Shown: positions 33,332 through 45,246 of the stretch, piece after piece
Numbering within the stretch: the stretch's first letter is position 1
How the letters are laid out: every line of letters starts with the position of its first letter
NCBI GenBank assembly: GCA_036250195.1
Contig: JAVHZZ010000005.1
Span: 126,981,098 to 127,045,097 of the forward strand
Length of the DNA: 64,000 bases
Source of the DNA: Mixophyes australis
Lineage: Eukaryota; Chordata; Amphibia; Anura; Limnodynastidae
Reading direction: 5' to 3'
Notes under the pieces: model-generated
The model's input: the letters and a program-made list of their open reading frames with translations, nothing else
What the model was told of the DNA's origin: nothing
Databases searched by the model: none
Position numbers and translations under genes: made by a program

Positions 33332-34179
33332 TGTCGAAGTCAGCAAATTGGATAAAGTCATTTCAATTAATATCGAGCAAACTTGGTTGCCTTGTTTGAA
33401 AAGATGCGTAGAGCACGCTACGGCGTGGAAGGGAGTACCCAGCCGCAACACGTGGCAATAGCAGTTTTTACACTTTTACACACATTCGCACAAACACACA
33501 CATTTGTAAATAGTAGACGTTAATTGTAGTAGCAACACATAGTTATTTATGTCGAAATATAGAAGTATTCATGTTTAATATTTTAAGTTATATGCATGTT
33601 AGTAAAACATATGGTTCAGGTTAAAGGAAATGTGTTATGTCTGGTATCATTTTAATCCCCTATTCATCAGCAGTTATGCGGTTCCTTCGCCGATGAGATC
33701 GCATATTGCATACTCTAGTTATTGATGTGAGGGAATAAATCTTTAAGGTGATACTGACTATAAAATGCTAATAGACTAGTTGAGACTGGATTCTTGGCAG
33801 GAAAGTCGGAGCACATCCCCTAGAGAGATGACCCCCACCTTTGGATATTTTGGTTTGAACTAGCCTATCATCTGCTACATCTTGGACCCTCCTGAAACCT
33901 GGACCAATAGAAGCAAGCCACATCATTTGCATTGTTTTACTGTCTCTCTGTCCGCATATAAACAGGAGCTTTTCATCTAGTGAGCAGTCATCTTTGACCA
34001 CAGACTTCAGACCTGAATGACTGTTCACTGGATCCAGAGTGCCTGCGATAAGTAATGGCTGTACTTATTTTTATTTTGCTTGAATTATTCTGCTACTTTT
34101 AGATAATAATCTTTGTGCGTTGGAAACACAAATCGAGATTCGACAATTGTTATTGGATAGCGACAAAACGTGCATAACA
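33332..34179 (+). repeat. 5' LTR of provirus C
   Basis: The LTR runs from TGTCGAAGTCAG to GCATAACA (848 bp). It has a TATA-like CATATAAAC near 33955. It lacks the long (TA)n of the A/B LTR, having only TATATGCATG at that place. Confidence 0.85.
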
Positions 34180-34182
34180 ATT

Positions 34183-34200
34183 TGGGGGCTCGCGGAGGAG
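34183..34200 (+). promoter_or_regulatory. Primer binding site, tRNA-Pro-like
   Basis: TGGGGGCTCG matches ten bases of the tRNA-Pro 3' complement, three bases after the LTR. The following bases diverge. Confidence 0.65.
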
Positions 34201-34275
34201 GTTACGTTACCGGACGATACGCATGACTTACGGATTTCGGTTCCGCAACTAAGGGTGGATTGACTCGTTATATAC

Positions 34276-34283
34276 GGGTAAGA
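34276..34283 (+). promoter_or_regulatory. Candidate splice donor, provirus C leader
   Basis: GG|GTAAGA lies at the same distance from the primer site as the donor in provirus A/B. Further downstream, near 35110-35180, a GTGGCAGGATATTGTGATAT block is present twice in tandem, a small leader duplication not seen in A/B. Confidence 0.55.
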
Positions 34284-35186
34284 ACGCAATGTGTTCCAAA
34301 CATGTTTACCATTCTGTGTTGTGAAACTGAATGTCCGTTTTTGCATAATCTGAAGGAGCGCTAACTTGAATCTAGGGACAAAAGAGAAAACTGTTTCTTT
34401 GTATTGTCATATTGCGTTTTTAATGTATTGCATTGCTTAGCGTATGTGTACTTCCTGCTCGGCGTATGTGAACTTCGGGTAGTTTTGCCACGTGTTTAAA
34501 CAATCGTTTTGATAGTTGTTATACATGCATAGTATAATCACTTGTTAGAGCCTCGTTATTACTATTGTTGGGAACTTTGATTTTCTGCGCAGAAAAGGTG
34601 TATGTCGTGTGATTTGGTGACTTAAAATACACTAAGGTTTGATCTATTGTTGAATAGAGTGTCAGTTGCTGTGTGACGAGGCATGTGCCCAACTGGTGTA
34701 CGGTATACAAGGCAGGTATACTGGTGACGGAAACAAAGCAAGTTTTCACGACGTGCCCCCAAGAGTAATCGCAACGTTTACTGATAACTAGTATCTTTAA
34801 GCGTTGTGATCGGACCGCACGACAAGGAAAGCCGTGATTGTGACTTGGGAGCGACAGGGAGGAATTCTGTTGGCAAGGCCGGTAATTGACTTTACCGGAT
34901 GCTGCCAGTTGTAATAAACTCAACAGATTTGCTGGAGAGTCAGGGGTAATCGAGATGCTGATAACCCTTTAGTCCGCATATATATTTCTGTATTAGGGGT
35001 CCTTGTTTAGTACGAGAGGAAGTGAGTGGACGCGGCTTGTAGCAAATGCGTCCACAGGCCGGTAAAATATCTCTATTGGTAGATTGTGTGTGGCAGAGTG
35101 TTGAAAGTAGTGGCAGGATATTGTGATATTCATGGGACCCTATATTGTGGCAGGATATTGTGATATCCCTGGGACCCTATTGTTCA

Positions 35187-36823
35187 ACATAGGTGATAAG
35201 CAGACGCTAGAGATGGCCGATGTACGGAAGGGGTAATGTAAGGAAGGGCCTATTGGTTCAGCAAGGTTTCTTATGTATAAGAAATATGGTGCATATGCAA
35301 CCGTGTATTGCGACACGTGGGTCAAGATGACCAAGGATTGTGTTAGGCCTTTCCCAACAATAGGGAGTTTTAATTCAGAGGTACTAAATAATGTAAAAGA
35401 TAAAGTGTGGTTGATTAAGTCAACGAAAGTGAGAAATAAACATAATGATTGTTGAAATTGTGGCAAATGGAAGGCAACACGTGGCAGAGCAGCGAGTGCA
35501 CAGCGGAAGTAGGTGTGGCGTAAAGCACGCGCACAATGGAAGTAGCCGTTGAGAAGCGTGGAGAACTATGCGCAAGTGCACCCCCGCCACCCTATGTGGC
35601 AGGAGGAGTAAGTACAGCCGTTGCTAAAAATTAAAAAAAACAATTTGCTAAGTTATATCCTGATTTAAGTCAGTTTAAAGCAAGTGTTTCTGAAGAAGAG
35701 GATGAACCCACTGTAATTTCAGCCATTGCCCATGCTGTTAATATGCTAGAGGTTCAGCGTAAGTTTGGAAAGGGGGCAGTGGCTGAGATAGGTGAGAGTA
35801 GTGAAGTGACCACTAGGAGGGATTACATCCAAGGTACTGAAGCAGCGGTACCTATGACTAATCCTGAAGATACTGAACCAGTTGGTACTTATCCTGTCCG
35901 CACAATAGCAGTTCCCAATGGGAAGGCGGATAAGGATGGTATAGTTCCTGTAAGAAATGTTACAATGCATTGTCCTTGGACTAGATCAGAATAACGTTCC
36001 ATTATGACTGAATTCCCAGATCGTAGAAAAGAGTTGGCTAAGTGTCAGAAGTTTGTTAAAGACTTAGGAAATGCACATGAACCAACCAATAAGGATTGGC
36101 GGGTATTGATGAGGACATGTCTTCCTCCGATTATTAACATACAAAAATTTATTAAAGATTGTTTGTTGGAGGGAGAGGACACCTTGACAGGTGAAGGTAA
36201 TCAAGAGAATATAGACCAAATTGTCTCACATTTAGCCATCTATTTTCCAGTAGTAGTAAATTGGAGTAAGATTTTCACCATAAAGCAAAAAGATAGTGAA
36301 ACTGCATCGGACTATTTTGCTAGAGCTCCTGCATCAATGACACAGTTTACTGGGATATCAGATATAAGGGAGAATCCACATCATAGGGAAGTAGCTGAAA
36401 CAGTACTGATGGATGATTTAAAGGAAAACCTAAAGACAAGGTTACAAACCTCAACACCTGGTTGGAGGGGCAGCACAGTAGATTCTCTTAGAGAGATTGC
36501 CGTGGAACACAACAAAAATATTTTTAGGAAGAGGGAAGAGAAGAGTGACATGTTGATGACGGTGAGTATACAAGCATTAGAGGGAGTGCATACACGACCG
36601 CCAGCATATAACCCACATGACAGGAAAAACTAGAATGTTGAGATGTTATAATTGCAAAGAAGAAGGACATATGAGGAAGGATTGTAGAAAGGGAAGATAC
36701 AATCCTAATGGAGGGTCACATAGATATCCTCCAAGGAAGAATTCACATAGACAAGAAGACTCACACCTGCCCGCGCATGTTATAGCAGCAAATGCTGAGC
36801 GGGAAAGCGATAGTCAGCGCTAG
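35187..36823 (+). pseudogene. gag: ERV C gag
   Basis: The initiator aligned with copy A reads ATA GGT, so the start ATG is lost while the Gly-2 codon remains. A frameshift follows in matrix. The late motif is preserved as PPPPY (near 35580-35600). Capsid (35743-36615) has TAA at 35992 and an MHR-like IKQKDSETASDYFAR. A frameshift near 36620 precedes an intact CCHC knuckle, CYNCKEEGHMRKDC. The frame ends in TAG at 36821-36823 followed by GGGTCAGG, with protease in the same frame downstream. That is the gammaretroviral readthrough arrangement. Confidence 0.8.
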
Positions 36824-39222
36824 GGGTCAGGTCATACCTGTAGTCTACAACCAGTGAGGTTAACAGAGAGTCTGAGGGAAGAACCAACAATGATAGTTGA
36901 CATAGCTGGTAGGAAACAAACTTTTCTTGTAGATACATGGGCGACCAGATCTGTGATAACCTCTCCTTTCAATCTACAGGTGACTAGTAAAACTATTCCA
37001 GCTATGGGGGTAACGGGGAGAGTGTTGCATTATTCTTTAACTAAACCCACAGAAGTTACTATCGGACCTCTGCATACTAAGCATTCCTTTCTCTTGGCTG
37101 CAGTAGCTCCTACTAACTTGCTAGGAAGAGACTTGTTATGTAAAATGGGATGTGTCATATACTGTACCCCAGATGGTGTATTCCTAAATATACCAGAGAA
37201 GGTCGCGCATGAGGTACAGGATATATTGGACACTCCCCAAAGGTTAATGTTGCACTCTACCATTACAGAACAAAGTACATCTCATGGAAAGGGGATGTTG
37301 CTGGAAATACTGGGTTCCCTATGGACCAGAGATGGACAAGACAATGGATTGATGGCAAATGTAGCTCCTGTGATGGAAAATCTAAAATGTGGTAGGATAG
37401 CTCCAAAAATCCCACAGTATCCATTAAAACCGGAGGTGGAATTAGGGGTATATCCTGTTATTGAGAGGCTGTTGCAACAAGGGATTTTAATTCGTACATC
37501 CAGCACAGCAAATAGTCCCATTTTCCCTGTGAAGAAGAGTGGGGGAGGGGCTATAGATTAGTCCAGGACTTAAGGGGAATTAATAAAGTTGTTGAGAGCC
37601 AATTCCCTATAGTGCCCAATCCAGCTGTCATCGTCATGCAGATTCCACCGTCTGCTAGTCATTTTACTGTCATTGACCTCTGTTCTGCCTTCTTCTCAGT
37701 CCCTCTTCACCCTGACTGCCAATACCTATTTGCATTCTCCTATAGGGGGGTGCAATACACATGGAACAGACTTCCCCAGGGGTTCATTGACAGCCCCAGT
37801 ATTTTCTCCCAAGCCTTACATGACTGTTTACAATCCTTCCAACCTAGCAATGGGTCTATTCTGAATCAATATGTGGACGATTTGTTGTTGTGCTCTGATT
37901 CTTTTATGTCATGTTTACATCATACTAAATTGTTGTTGCTCCAACTCTCGCAAACAGGGCACAAGGTGGCAAAGGAAAAGTTACAGCCATGTCAGACTAA
38001 GGTCAAATACTTAGGACACTGTCTCACCCATGGGCTAAGACACTTGACGACTGACAGAATTAAGGCCATACAACACATGACTCTGCCGCAGAGCCAGAAG
38101 CAAATTCGTACCTTCTTGGGGATGCGTGGATACTGTAGATCCTGGATCCCAGGTTTTTCTATTCTGGCATTATGATTGCAGGAGCTAGTCTCATCCTCAA
38201 AACCAGAACGTGTCGTACAAACAGAGGAGTCAGAGCAAGCGTTCTTTAATCTTAAAGATAGTCTGACTAGCACACCTGCATTGGGAATACCTGATTATGA
38301 AAAGCCTTTTGAGCTATACTGTACGGAAGCTGATGGTTGTGCAGCAGGTGTCCTCACTCAGAAACATGGTGACACTAACAGACCGGTAGCATACTACAGT
38401 GCACAATTGGACACTGTGGCAAGATCACTCCCAACATGTCTCAGAAGTGAAGCAGCAACTGCTCTTCTGGTATGTAAGAGCGAGGACGTAGTATTAGGAC
38501 ATGATTCAACTGTCTATACACCCCATGCAGTATCAGCTCTGTTAAATTCAGCCGAAACCATGCATGTCTCTTCAGCTAGATTCACAAAATGGAAACTAGC
38601 CCTGATGGCACCCTCAAACATCACCATAAAATGATGTAGCACCTTAAATCGAGCTACATACCTTCCATATGTGTCTCGAGAGACACAAAGGGTGGGAGGT
38701 GAGGAGACCCTGGTTGATGATGAGTTTGACAAGAGTACTGATACGCATGATTGTATGGAACACCTGAACCAGACCTTTACTGCAAGGCCCGACATACGTG
38801 ACACCCCCTTAGAAAATGTAGATTTTACTTTTCATACAGACGGGAGTTGTCATAGACAGACAGAGACGGGAGAACTATGTACTGGTTATGCTGTTGTAGA
38901 CGATCAGGATGTGGTAAAAGCTGAACCCCTTGGCCCACCTCACTCAGCCCAAGTGGCTGAACTAGTAGCATTAAGGAGAGCGTGTGAGTTGGCAAAGGGT
39001 AAGTCAGCTAATATATATACTGACTCTAGGTAGGCCATCGAGGTAGTGCACAATTTCGGGGCCCTTTGGCATCTTAGAAACTTTACGACAGCAGCAGGCA
39101 CACCAGTGGCACACTCACAACACATAAAAGGACTTTTGACAGCGATACAGTTACCCAGAACAGTTGCCGTCATAAAATGTAAAGCCCATACCTCTGAAGA
39201 AGACCCGGGGGTAGATGTATAA
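36824..39222 (+). pseudogene. pol: ERV C pro-pol: protease, RT, RNase H; integrase absent
   Basis: Protease reads VDTWAT where DTGAT is expected, so the active-site Gly is Trp. The frame 36854-37561 ends at a one-base loss near 37555. RT then continues in one frame from 37612 with TVIDLCSAFFSVPL, an intact YVDD box near 37872 and FLGMRGYCRSW. TGA stops lie at 38173 and 38632, with TAG at 39031 inside RNase H and TAA at 39220. RNase H retains HTDGS, ELVALRRA and YTDSR. Recognisable pol ends right after SEEDPGVDV, the same point as in provirus A. No integrase domain is found before env. Confidence 0.8.
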
Positions 39223-39310
39223 ACCTCCGGTTTTGTCAAGTCCCGCGAGTTCGGCATCTTCGGTGCTTAAATTTAAAGCGGTGCTGCCTTTTTTTTTTCT
39301 ATTGTTCCAG
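39223..39310 (+). other. Pol-env junction with splice acceptor, provirus C
   Basis: About 60 bp of sequence not matching integrase separates RNase H from a ten-T tract and TTGTTCCAG (AG at 39309-39310). The pyrimidine-rich tract and CAG make a good env splice acceptor, matching the one at 15130-15131. Confidence 0.55.
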
Positions 39311-41053
39311 GATTTTTAGTGTTTTTAATTTTTATAGGACACCCTATTTTTGTGAAGGAGAATGGAGGAAAGAGGCAGGTTCTGGTAGTGATACCGATGA
39401 GATGGATGTCGAGGAAAAGTTACTAGAATACCCAGAGCAGCCCATTATCAAGCTTGGTCCAGGGGTTATGAAAAGGTCTGCTAGCTCTGGAACTCGGAGA
39501 CAGTGTGAGGGGCTATTGTCTGATGAATATTGTTTCTGTAAGTTCTGTGACTCCCTAGTTGAAGAGAAATGCATCCAGCTATGCCAGTCCACTGGTAATC
39601 TGGACGTAGGCGTGCATCCTCTGGAGGATTATCACTCCTTTGTGGGTAAGATTCTAAACCAAACTGAATGCTGGGTGTGCTCTCATGTGCCTCAGGGACA
39701 GCATAACATAGGACTAGTGCTGTTCCCACTAAATATCTCTGAGGTACTCAAATTAAGGGGAGGGAGGCCCATAGAAGGGAAGTACAATAACACTGGGTCC
39801 CCTAGTCTGAAGCTTAGACAATACTCCTTGGACAGATCTTTGCTGTGCCTATATATCTCACATGCAAAGCGTCTGGAGAATTGGGAAGCTGACCTATCAG
39901 ATCAGACAATGGCTCGCCACACTCATTTTGGAGGGAGACTTACAAGGTCACCAATAGGCAGGAATGTTGATGGACACCATAAATTAGGGCGTGTAACCAA
40001 ACATAAGAAAGTATCCATTGGGAAGGTCTCTATAGGTAATTGTAAGAATGTCATCCATGCTGACACGTGTCTTGAACAAATGGAGACACTAGGCATGGGT
40101 AGTTTTGTCAAAGCCTTATGTGATATATTTAATGGGCATACTGTTACTTATGTTCTCCCTGATGATATGTACTTTTTTTGTGGGAGAAAAGCTTATTCCT
40201 GTTTAACTCTGAGTTCCAAGGGTTTGTGTTTCTTAGGTAAACTGGTTCCTGAAATCATGACTATTACTCATGAGGAAATGGTTGGTATTCACAAGACTAC
40301 ATCCCCACCATAAATACACACACATTATGAGAAATATGATTCTTGGTGAGGAACCCATAGCCACAAAATTGATTAGTGAAACCGCTGGTTTTCAAGTTAT
40401 GGTTGCTCTAGATCTCACCAGGACCGCTCGGGGAACTTTAAATTTTAAGTATATTCAAGAACTGGCTAAATTGATAGATAATATCACCGAGATGTATGAT
40501 GACACATTCAGGTATATGGGAAGGGAGCTACAAGCATATAAAAAGGAGTTGGTGCAACATAGGCTGGTACTAAATTATCTCACCTCTATTACTGGTGGAT
40601 ATTGTGTGACATTGGCCACCCAGTTTGGTGTCAAATGTTGCACGTACATCACCAATAATATAGATGACCCCAAGGACGTTATAGACCGGAAGATGGATGA
40701 AATTCTGCAACTGAAATGGGAATTTCGAAGGAGCCATTATGCTTCGCTATATGAGGTAGGGGAAAAGGTGGCAGGTTGGTTCTCATGGTTGAATCCTGTA
40801 AAATGGTTCTCCGGTCTAGGAGAGTGGGTAGAGGAAATGGTTGCTAGTGTAGGTAAGCTCCTTCTCCTTATACTTGGTGTCATCTTAGCAATTGGTTTAT
40901 GTGTCAAATGTGTTCCTACTGTGCTGAAATGTGAAAAAACAGTCTTCTGGGGGAAACACCGAAAACGAGACTGAAAGGGTGGTGAGAGATACCGAGATCA
41001 TGGTCTGCAAAGAAGTGTTGTATAATCCTGAACTTGAAACTGTGATTTTGTGA
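39311..41053 (+). pseudogene. env: ERV C env, SU and TM, small lesions
   Basis: The frame 39402-40313 covers most of SU: paired Cys motif CKFCDSL, the CWVC motif (near 39670), several NxS/T sequons and the SU segment missing from copy A/B. A small deletion near 40310-40335 removes the basic cleavage site and changes frame. The frame 40270-40974 covers TM with QHRLVLNYLT, Cys-x10-Cys-Cys, a Trp-rich membrane-proximal segment (WFSWLNPVKWF) and a membrane span (LLLLILGVILAIGL). A last frameshift near 40950 precedes the tail and the TGA at 41051. Env would drive attachment and fusion. Confidence 0.8.
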
Positions 41054-41082
41054 TAGTTTATTACACTATCAAAGGGTGGAGC
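41051..41082 (+). promoter_or_regulatory. Env-stop hairpin and polypurine tract, provirus C
   Basis: TGATAGT...ACTATCA (41051-41071) forms a 7-bp stem; the TGA is the env stop. AAAGGGTGGAGC (41071-41082) is the polypurine tract, immediately before the LTR TGTCGAAG. The structure is shared with A/B, D and E. Confidence 0.7.
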
Positions 41083-41545
41083 TGTCGAAGTTAGCAAATG
41101 TAATGTCTGGTATCATTTTAATCCCCTATTCATCAGCAGTTATTCTGTTTCTTCGCCGATGAGATCGCACATTGCATACTCTAGTTAGCGATGTTAGGGA
41201 ATAAATCTTTAAGGTGATACTGACTATAAAATGCTAATAGACTAGTTGAGACTGGATTCTTGGCGGGAAAGTTAGAGCACATCCCCTAGAGAGATGACCC
41301 CCACCTTTGGATATTTTGGTTTGAACTAGCCTATCATCTGCTACATCTTGGACCCTCCTGAAACCTGGACCAATAGAAGCAAGCCACATCATTTGCATTG
41401 TTTTACTGTATCTCTGTCTGCATATAAGCCGGAGCTTTTCATCTAGTGAGCAGTCATCTTTGACCACAGACTTCAGACCTGAATGACTGTTCACTGGATC
41501 CAGAGCACGTGCGATTAGTAACGGCTGTACTTATTATTATTTTTA
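41083..41545 (+). repeat. 3' LTR of provirus C, internally deleted and truncated
   Basis: It starts TGTCGAAGTTAGCAAATG and jumps to TAATGTCTGGTATC, so about 270 bp of U3 are missing. It then matches the 5' LTR to about 41545 (GGCTGTACTTATTATT) and stops without the CATAACA end. Confidence 0.8.
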
Positions 41546-42382
41546 CTTACAAACATATGCAAACAAATCTGGCGCTTATACTCTATAAAATCTCAAAGAG
41601 AACACAAAAAAGGTAGTCCAAAATATATACGTATTTAAAGAGTCCCAAGAACAATGTCCTCAATGTTCATATGGTTCCAACAAGATTTGATCCCAAAAGG
41701 AGGGTATTGTGTATCCAGATATGGTTTTCCACCAATGTTCATACATATAAATAAACAGAAAGAGATCGTGTTATTCTGTATTCACTTATATTTTGCTACG
41801 ATCAAAAAAACCTTGTAATGCCCGTGTAGTATAAAAGGTATTTTAATTATCACCATGTGTGACCAGAAGTTCTCCACTGGAACAAATATGCACTTACACA
41901 GGAGGATATCTGTGATTCCAAAGATGGTAGTGGGTTACACTTGTAGATCTTCAATTAAGTCCACATAATTCTTTGAGTATAGGCTCAAAAGAAAAATAAG
42001 AGTGCTCCAAATGGTGCATTACCATAATAAAAATACATTTATTCTAAGCACAATATAAAAACAAATAAAGAGGTATAATCAGAGTGAAATCGCTGCTGAA
42101 CCTGGTAAGGTTGGACTCTTACCCCATGTGGGATGATCTTGCGCATGTAGGGAAACCTTTTTATCCCTCTCCAGAGGTCGGGTTGCCGGCTGGTTACCGC
42201 TGCATACTTCCCAACACTTGGGTTTGAAATCCTCTCCTCTCAGGAAATCAGCGTGTTCTCTCTCAGTCCTCCTCCTCACCGCCTCTTTCTATGACTTTCT
42301 TTTCTTCTGTTTTCTTCTCTTTTGCTTTGGTTTTCTTTTATTCAGTGTGGAGGGAACCGCCGCCGTTACCAAGTCGCCCACT
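41546..42382. repeat. Unassigned interspersed sequence, no gene
   Basis: No open frame with recognisable motifs is present. The segment starts with ACAAACATATGCAAACAAAT, is AT-rich up to 42080, then pyrimidine-rich up to 42340. Its position at the cut end of an LTR suggests an inserted repeat, but I cannot name it. Confidence 0.35.
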
Positions 42383-42720
42383 CCCTAGAGACACCCAGCC
42401 CAGTGCTAATAGCACTAGGGCTCTTCCTACACCCCTGGGCTGTGGGTGTAGGGTAATAACGGCGATATAAGTCATAAACAAAAAAAAACAGACACCATTT
42501 TGTTTTGTGGAACTACAAGTCCCAGCCAGCCAGGTTGCCCTAAATTGTGTGGGCATGCTGCTACTTGTATAATTACAAGCACCAGCATACCCACGGCAGC
42601 CAGAGCATGTTGGCACTTGGAGAACCACAAGTGCCAACAAGCCCTGACACCCAGGGCTGGCTGGGACCTGTAGTTCCACAAAATAAAATGCTATCAGCAC
42701 TGGGCTGGGTGTCCCTAGGG
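42383..42720. repeat. MITE-like element with about 30-bp terminal inverted repeats
   Basis: The left end CCCTAGAGACACCCAGCCCA pairs with the right end TGGGCTGGGTGTCCCTAGGG. The interior contains fold-back blocks around AACTACAAGTCCCAGCC and GGGACCTGTAGTTCC. A close relative lies in the integrase gap of provirus A/B (about 14545-14850 and its duplicate). It abuts the remaining piece of the provirus E 5' LTR. Confidence 0.65.
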
Positions 42721-42726
42721 GGGACA

Positions 42727-42808
42727 TTTTGTTTAAATAAACCTTTCAAACTTTTTTTCTCATAAGAGTTTCTTTAGCTGAATATATTCAATTATTATTT
42801 TTTTAACA
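42727..42808 (+). repeat. 5' LTR remnant of provirus E
   Basis: TTTTGTTTAAATAAACCTTT to TTTTTTTAACA matches the end of the 3' LTR at 49542-49622. AAATAAA is a likely polyadenylation signal. Everything upstream is replaced by the MITE-like repeat. Confidence 0.8.
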
Positions 42809-42812
42809 TAAT

Positions 42813-42832
42813 TGGAGGCATCGCTGAGATTT
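42813..42832 (+). promoter_or_regulatory. Primer binding site, tRNA-Thr-like
   Basis: TGGAGGCATCGCTGAGATTT agrees with the complement of a tRNA-Thr 3' end at TGGAGGC and GAGATTT, with mismatches between. It is clearly different from the tRNA-Pro-like sites of proviruses A and C. Confidence 0.5.
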
Positions 42833-42918
42833 CTCAAAACATATTTCCTGGAAAACTTCTGGCATGCTCGTCTGTTAAAATACAGGTTTCAAAAGTGGAC
42901 ATCCCTATTTTGTAAAAG

Positions 42919-42926
42919 GAGGTAAG
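42919..42926 (+). promoter_or_regulatory. Candidate splice donor, provirus E leader
   Basis: GAG|GTAAGA about 100 nt after the primer site, matching the position of donors in proviruses A and C. Confidence 0.55.
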
Positions 42927-43463
42927 AAAAAACTTCTTTTGCGAAATGTACAGAACCTTGTGTTGTTGACAGACAGAGGCTGTTTTTAGTTTTCCATTGA
43001 AATTTGTGTTGCAGAAAGATGAACTTATATTATTTTTTTTTAAGTTGCTTATAGTAATTGTTTCACAATTTAAAACTTAGGGTTTAAAGTGTTATATTTT
43101 TATTTTTTTATTTTTTTTATGTCTGCCACTTTGCTAAACAGTACATCACATATATTTCTGTTATTGGAGTATGGGCACTTTGTTTGTAATTGCCTGATTT
43201 AAGGGTTCTGCTACTTTGTGAACTGCTTATCAAGAGTATGTATGTATAACTGTTGTGATAATAAGTGTTAAGGACGTTAAGAGATAATAAAAAGTGACTA
43301 CACTGTGTAGAGATTGAGGCTATCTTCCCAGACGTGGGGCCTAAATTGACTTTGTGGATATTGGTAAAACTGCGGGATTACCATAGTGCGCACTGCGTGG
43401 ATGCATTTTAATTTAGAATAAATAATATAAAATATATTTAGTGGGTTAAATTCTCAGTGAATT

Positions 43464-45246
43464 ATGGGGAATGGATTGTCTAGAGGTTCAGATAGCAAAC
43501 AGTTCCTGGAAGGAACTGCTAATTATGTAATGTTTAATAAATATAAGCAAGAGGCTGTGCGATTTGTGCAAGAGTGGATAAAAATGACTAACCATTGTGA
43601 TGAGCAGTTTCCAAGTACAGGGTCCTTTGATAAAAATATTTTAGATAATGTGCAAACAGAAATTAAAAAGTTGAAAAATCAGAAAACTAAATTATTAATG
43701 ACTTACTGTTTGGCTTTGTGGAAAGCGGAAGCGGAACATTGGAAGCCATTAGAAACTTTAAGCAGTGTTTTACAGTCACCTAATTCTGACTTGGGTGATT
43801 CTGAAACTGCTATGTCTGAACAGACACAGATGGGAATATCTCCTCCTCCATACCAAACACTTCAGCCTGTAACTCTGTATTCTGTAGCAGATTTGAAAAA
43901 AATGGAAAATTATTCTAGCACAGAAAGTGAATCCGAGGATTTACTTACAGAAAATCAAATGGCATTAGAAATTCAGAGGATTTTGCAAATACAGATTGTT
44001 AATCAGGGTGTGGCTGCAGTACCAGCACTGCCACCAGATGGTGCAGGGGTTGCAGTTGAGCAGGGTACTGAGGGGGGTTTACAAGTTGGCACTACTATAT
44101 CTGATACAGTAAAAATGCGAGAGGACAGACAACCAGTTCAATTGTATGATCCAGCAACAGGGCAAACATACAGTAGAGAATTGCAAGCATCTAATAAAAA
44201 CAAACAGCGAAGAGCAGCCAAAACACAGGATTCTGTTGCATTGTTGCCTATAAGAAGAATGTTAGTTCCTAGACCAGATGCAGGTGATCCCCCTGTTCCA
44301 CAACTGCCTTTAGAGGTACCTCTGCATGTTTCATGGTCATGTACAGAACTTTGTAACATGATTAAGGATTGCCCAAATCCAAAGACGGATTTGATAGGTT
44401 GTCAGAAATTTATTAGAGGTATTGGAAATGCACACTTACGCACGGGGCGTGATTGGCGTGTTTTTCTTAGAGCAGTATTACCTGAGGGTTTGGATATTGT
44501 TGAATTTTGTGATAATTCTGCACTAGCAAATGATAACATGCCCTATGTAAATGATGATGCTAATCAAACGAATATAACTAATATTCTTAGACAGTTACGA
44601 GTAGCTTTTCTTAGATTGGCAGAAACTTTTTACTTTCAAACAGAAAGGTAATGAGTCTGGAGAAGAGTATTGTATGAGGGCAGCTATTGAAATGTCAAAT
44701 TATACAGGTATAGAAAATGTTGTAGAGGCAGAAGGACATAGACAAATGGCTGTTGCTGTGTTGGTAGAAGGTTTAATAGAGACGTTGAGAAACAGGCTTC
44801 AAATTGCAACCCCGGAAGGGAGGGGTAAGACTTTTGTAGAAATAAAAGAATTGATTATTAATCATGATGTTAATATCAGTAAGAAAAAGGAAGATTTGAA
44901 GCATAGATGATTGACTGTGCAATTAAAAACTTTAGAGAATCAGGCATTACCAAGGACTTATGATACTCAGTTTGGATGTGAACCACACCTAAAAATGGCT
45001 GGTCATTGTTTCACATGTGGACAGGCAGGTCATTATTCCTATTGTTGCCCTTCTTTTGGGAGGGGTAAAAACAGGGGAAGAGGGGGTGTCATGATGACGA
45101 GAGGGTTGAATGCTCACCCATATTCACATTGGCAGACTAGGGGACGTGGAAAGCCACAATCTTTTTATCAACGCTCCTCCCCCATTGATTTTTCTCCTAA
45201 TGGAAGGATCTCTGAGTCTGACTCTTCAAATTACAACCAGCTTTAG
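43464..45246 (+). pseudogene. gag: ERV E gag, long open frame with one frameshift and one stop
   Basis: ATG at 43464 gives MGNG, a myristoylation-type start. The first frame runs 395 codons: matrix, the late motif PPPY at about residue 127, a Gly/Pro-rich linker, and capsid starting near PLHVSWSCTEL. It ends at a frameshift near 44650, inside the MHR-like region. The second frame (44674-45246) has one TGA at 44908 and an intact CCHC knuckle, CFTCGQAGHYSYCC, followed by an Arg/Gly-rich tail. TAG at 45244 ends it, and protease lies in the same frame. This is the best-preserved Gag in the window. Confidence 0.85.

Larger units (their letters stand above)
33332..41545 (+). mobile_element. Provirus C, gammaretrovirus-like ERV
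   Basis: A complete 5' LTR, primer site, leader, gag, pro-pol without integrase, env, hairpin, polypurine tract and truncated 3' LTR are all present. It is the same family as provirus A/B but clearly diverged from it, so it is an independent copy. The 5' LTR abuts the (AT)n tract left by the A/B 3' LTR. Confidence 0.85.

Noticed and set aside
33332..34179. This LTR as the 3' LTR of provirus A/B
   Set aside because: It is followed by its own primer site, leader and gag, and a separate A/B 3' LTR remnant exists at 22676-22933.
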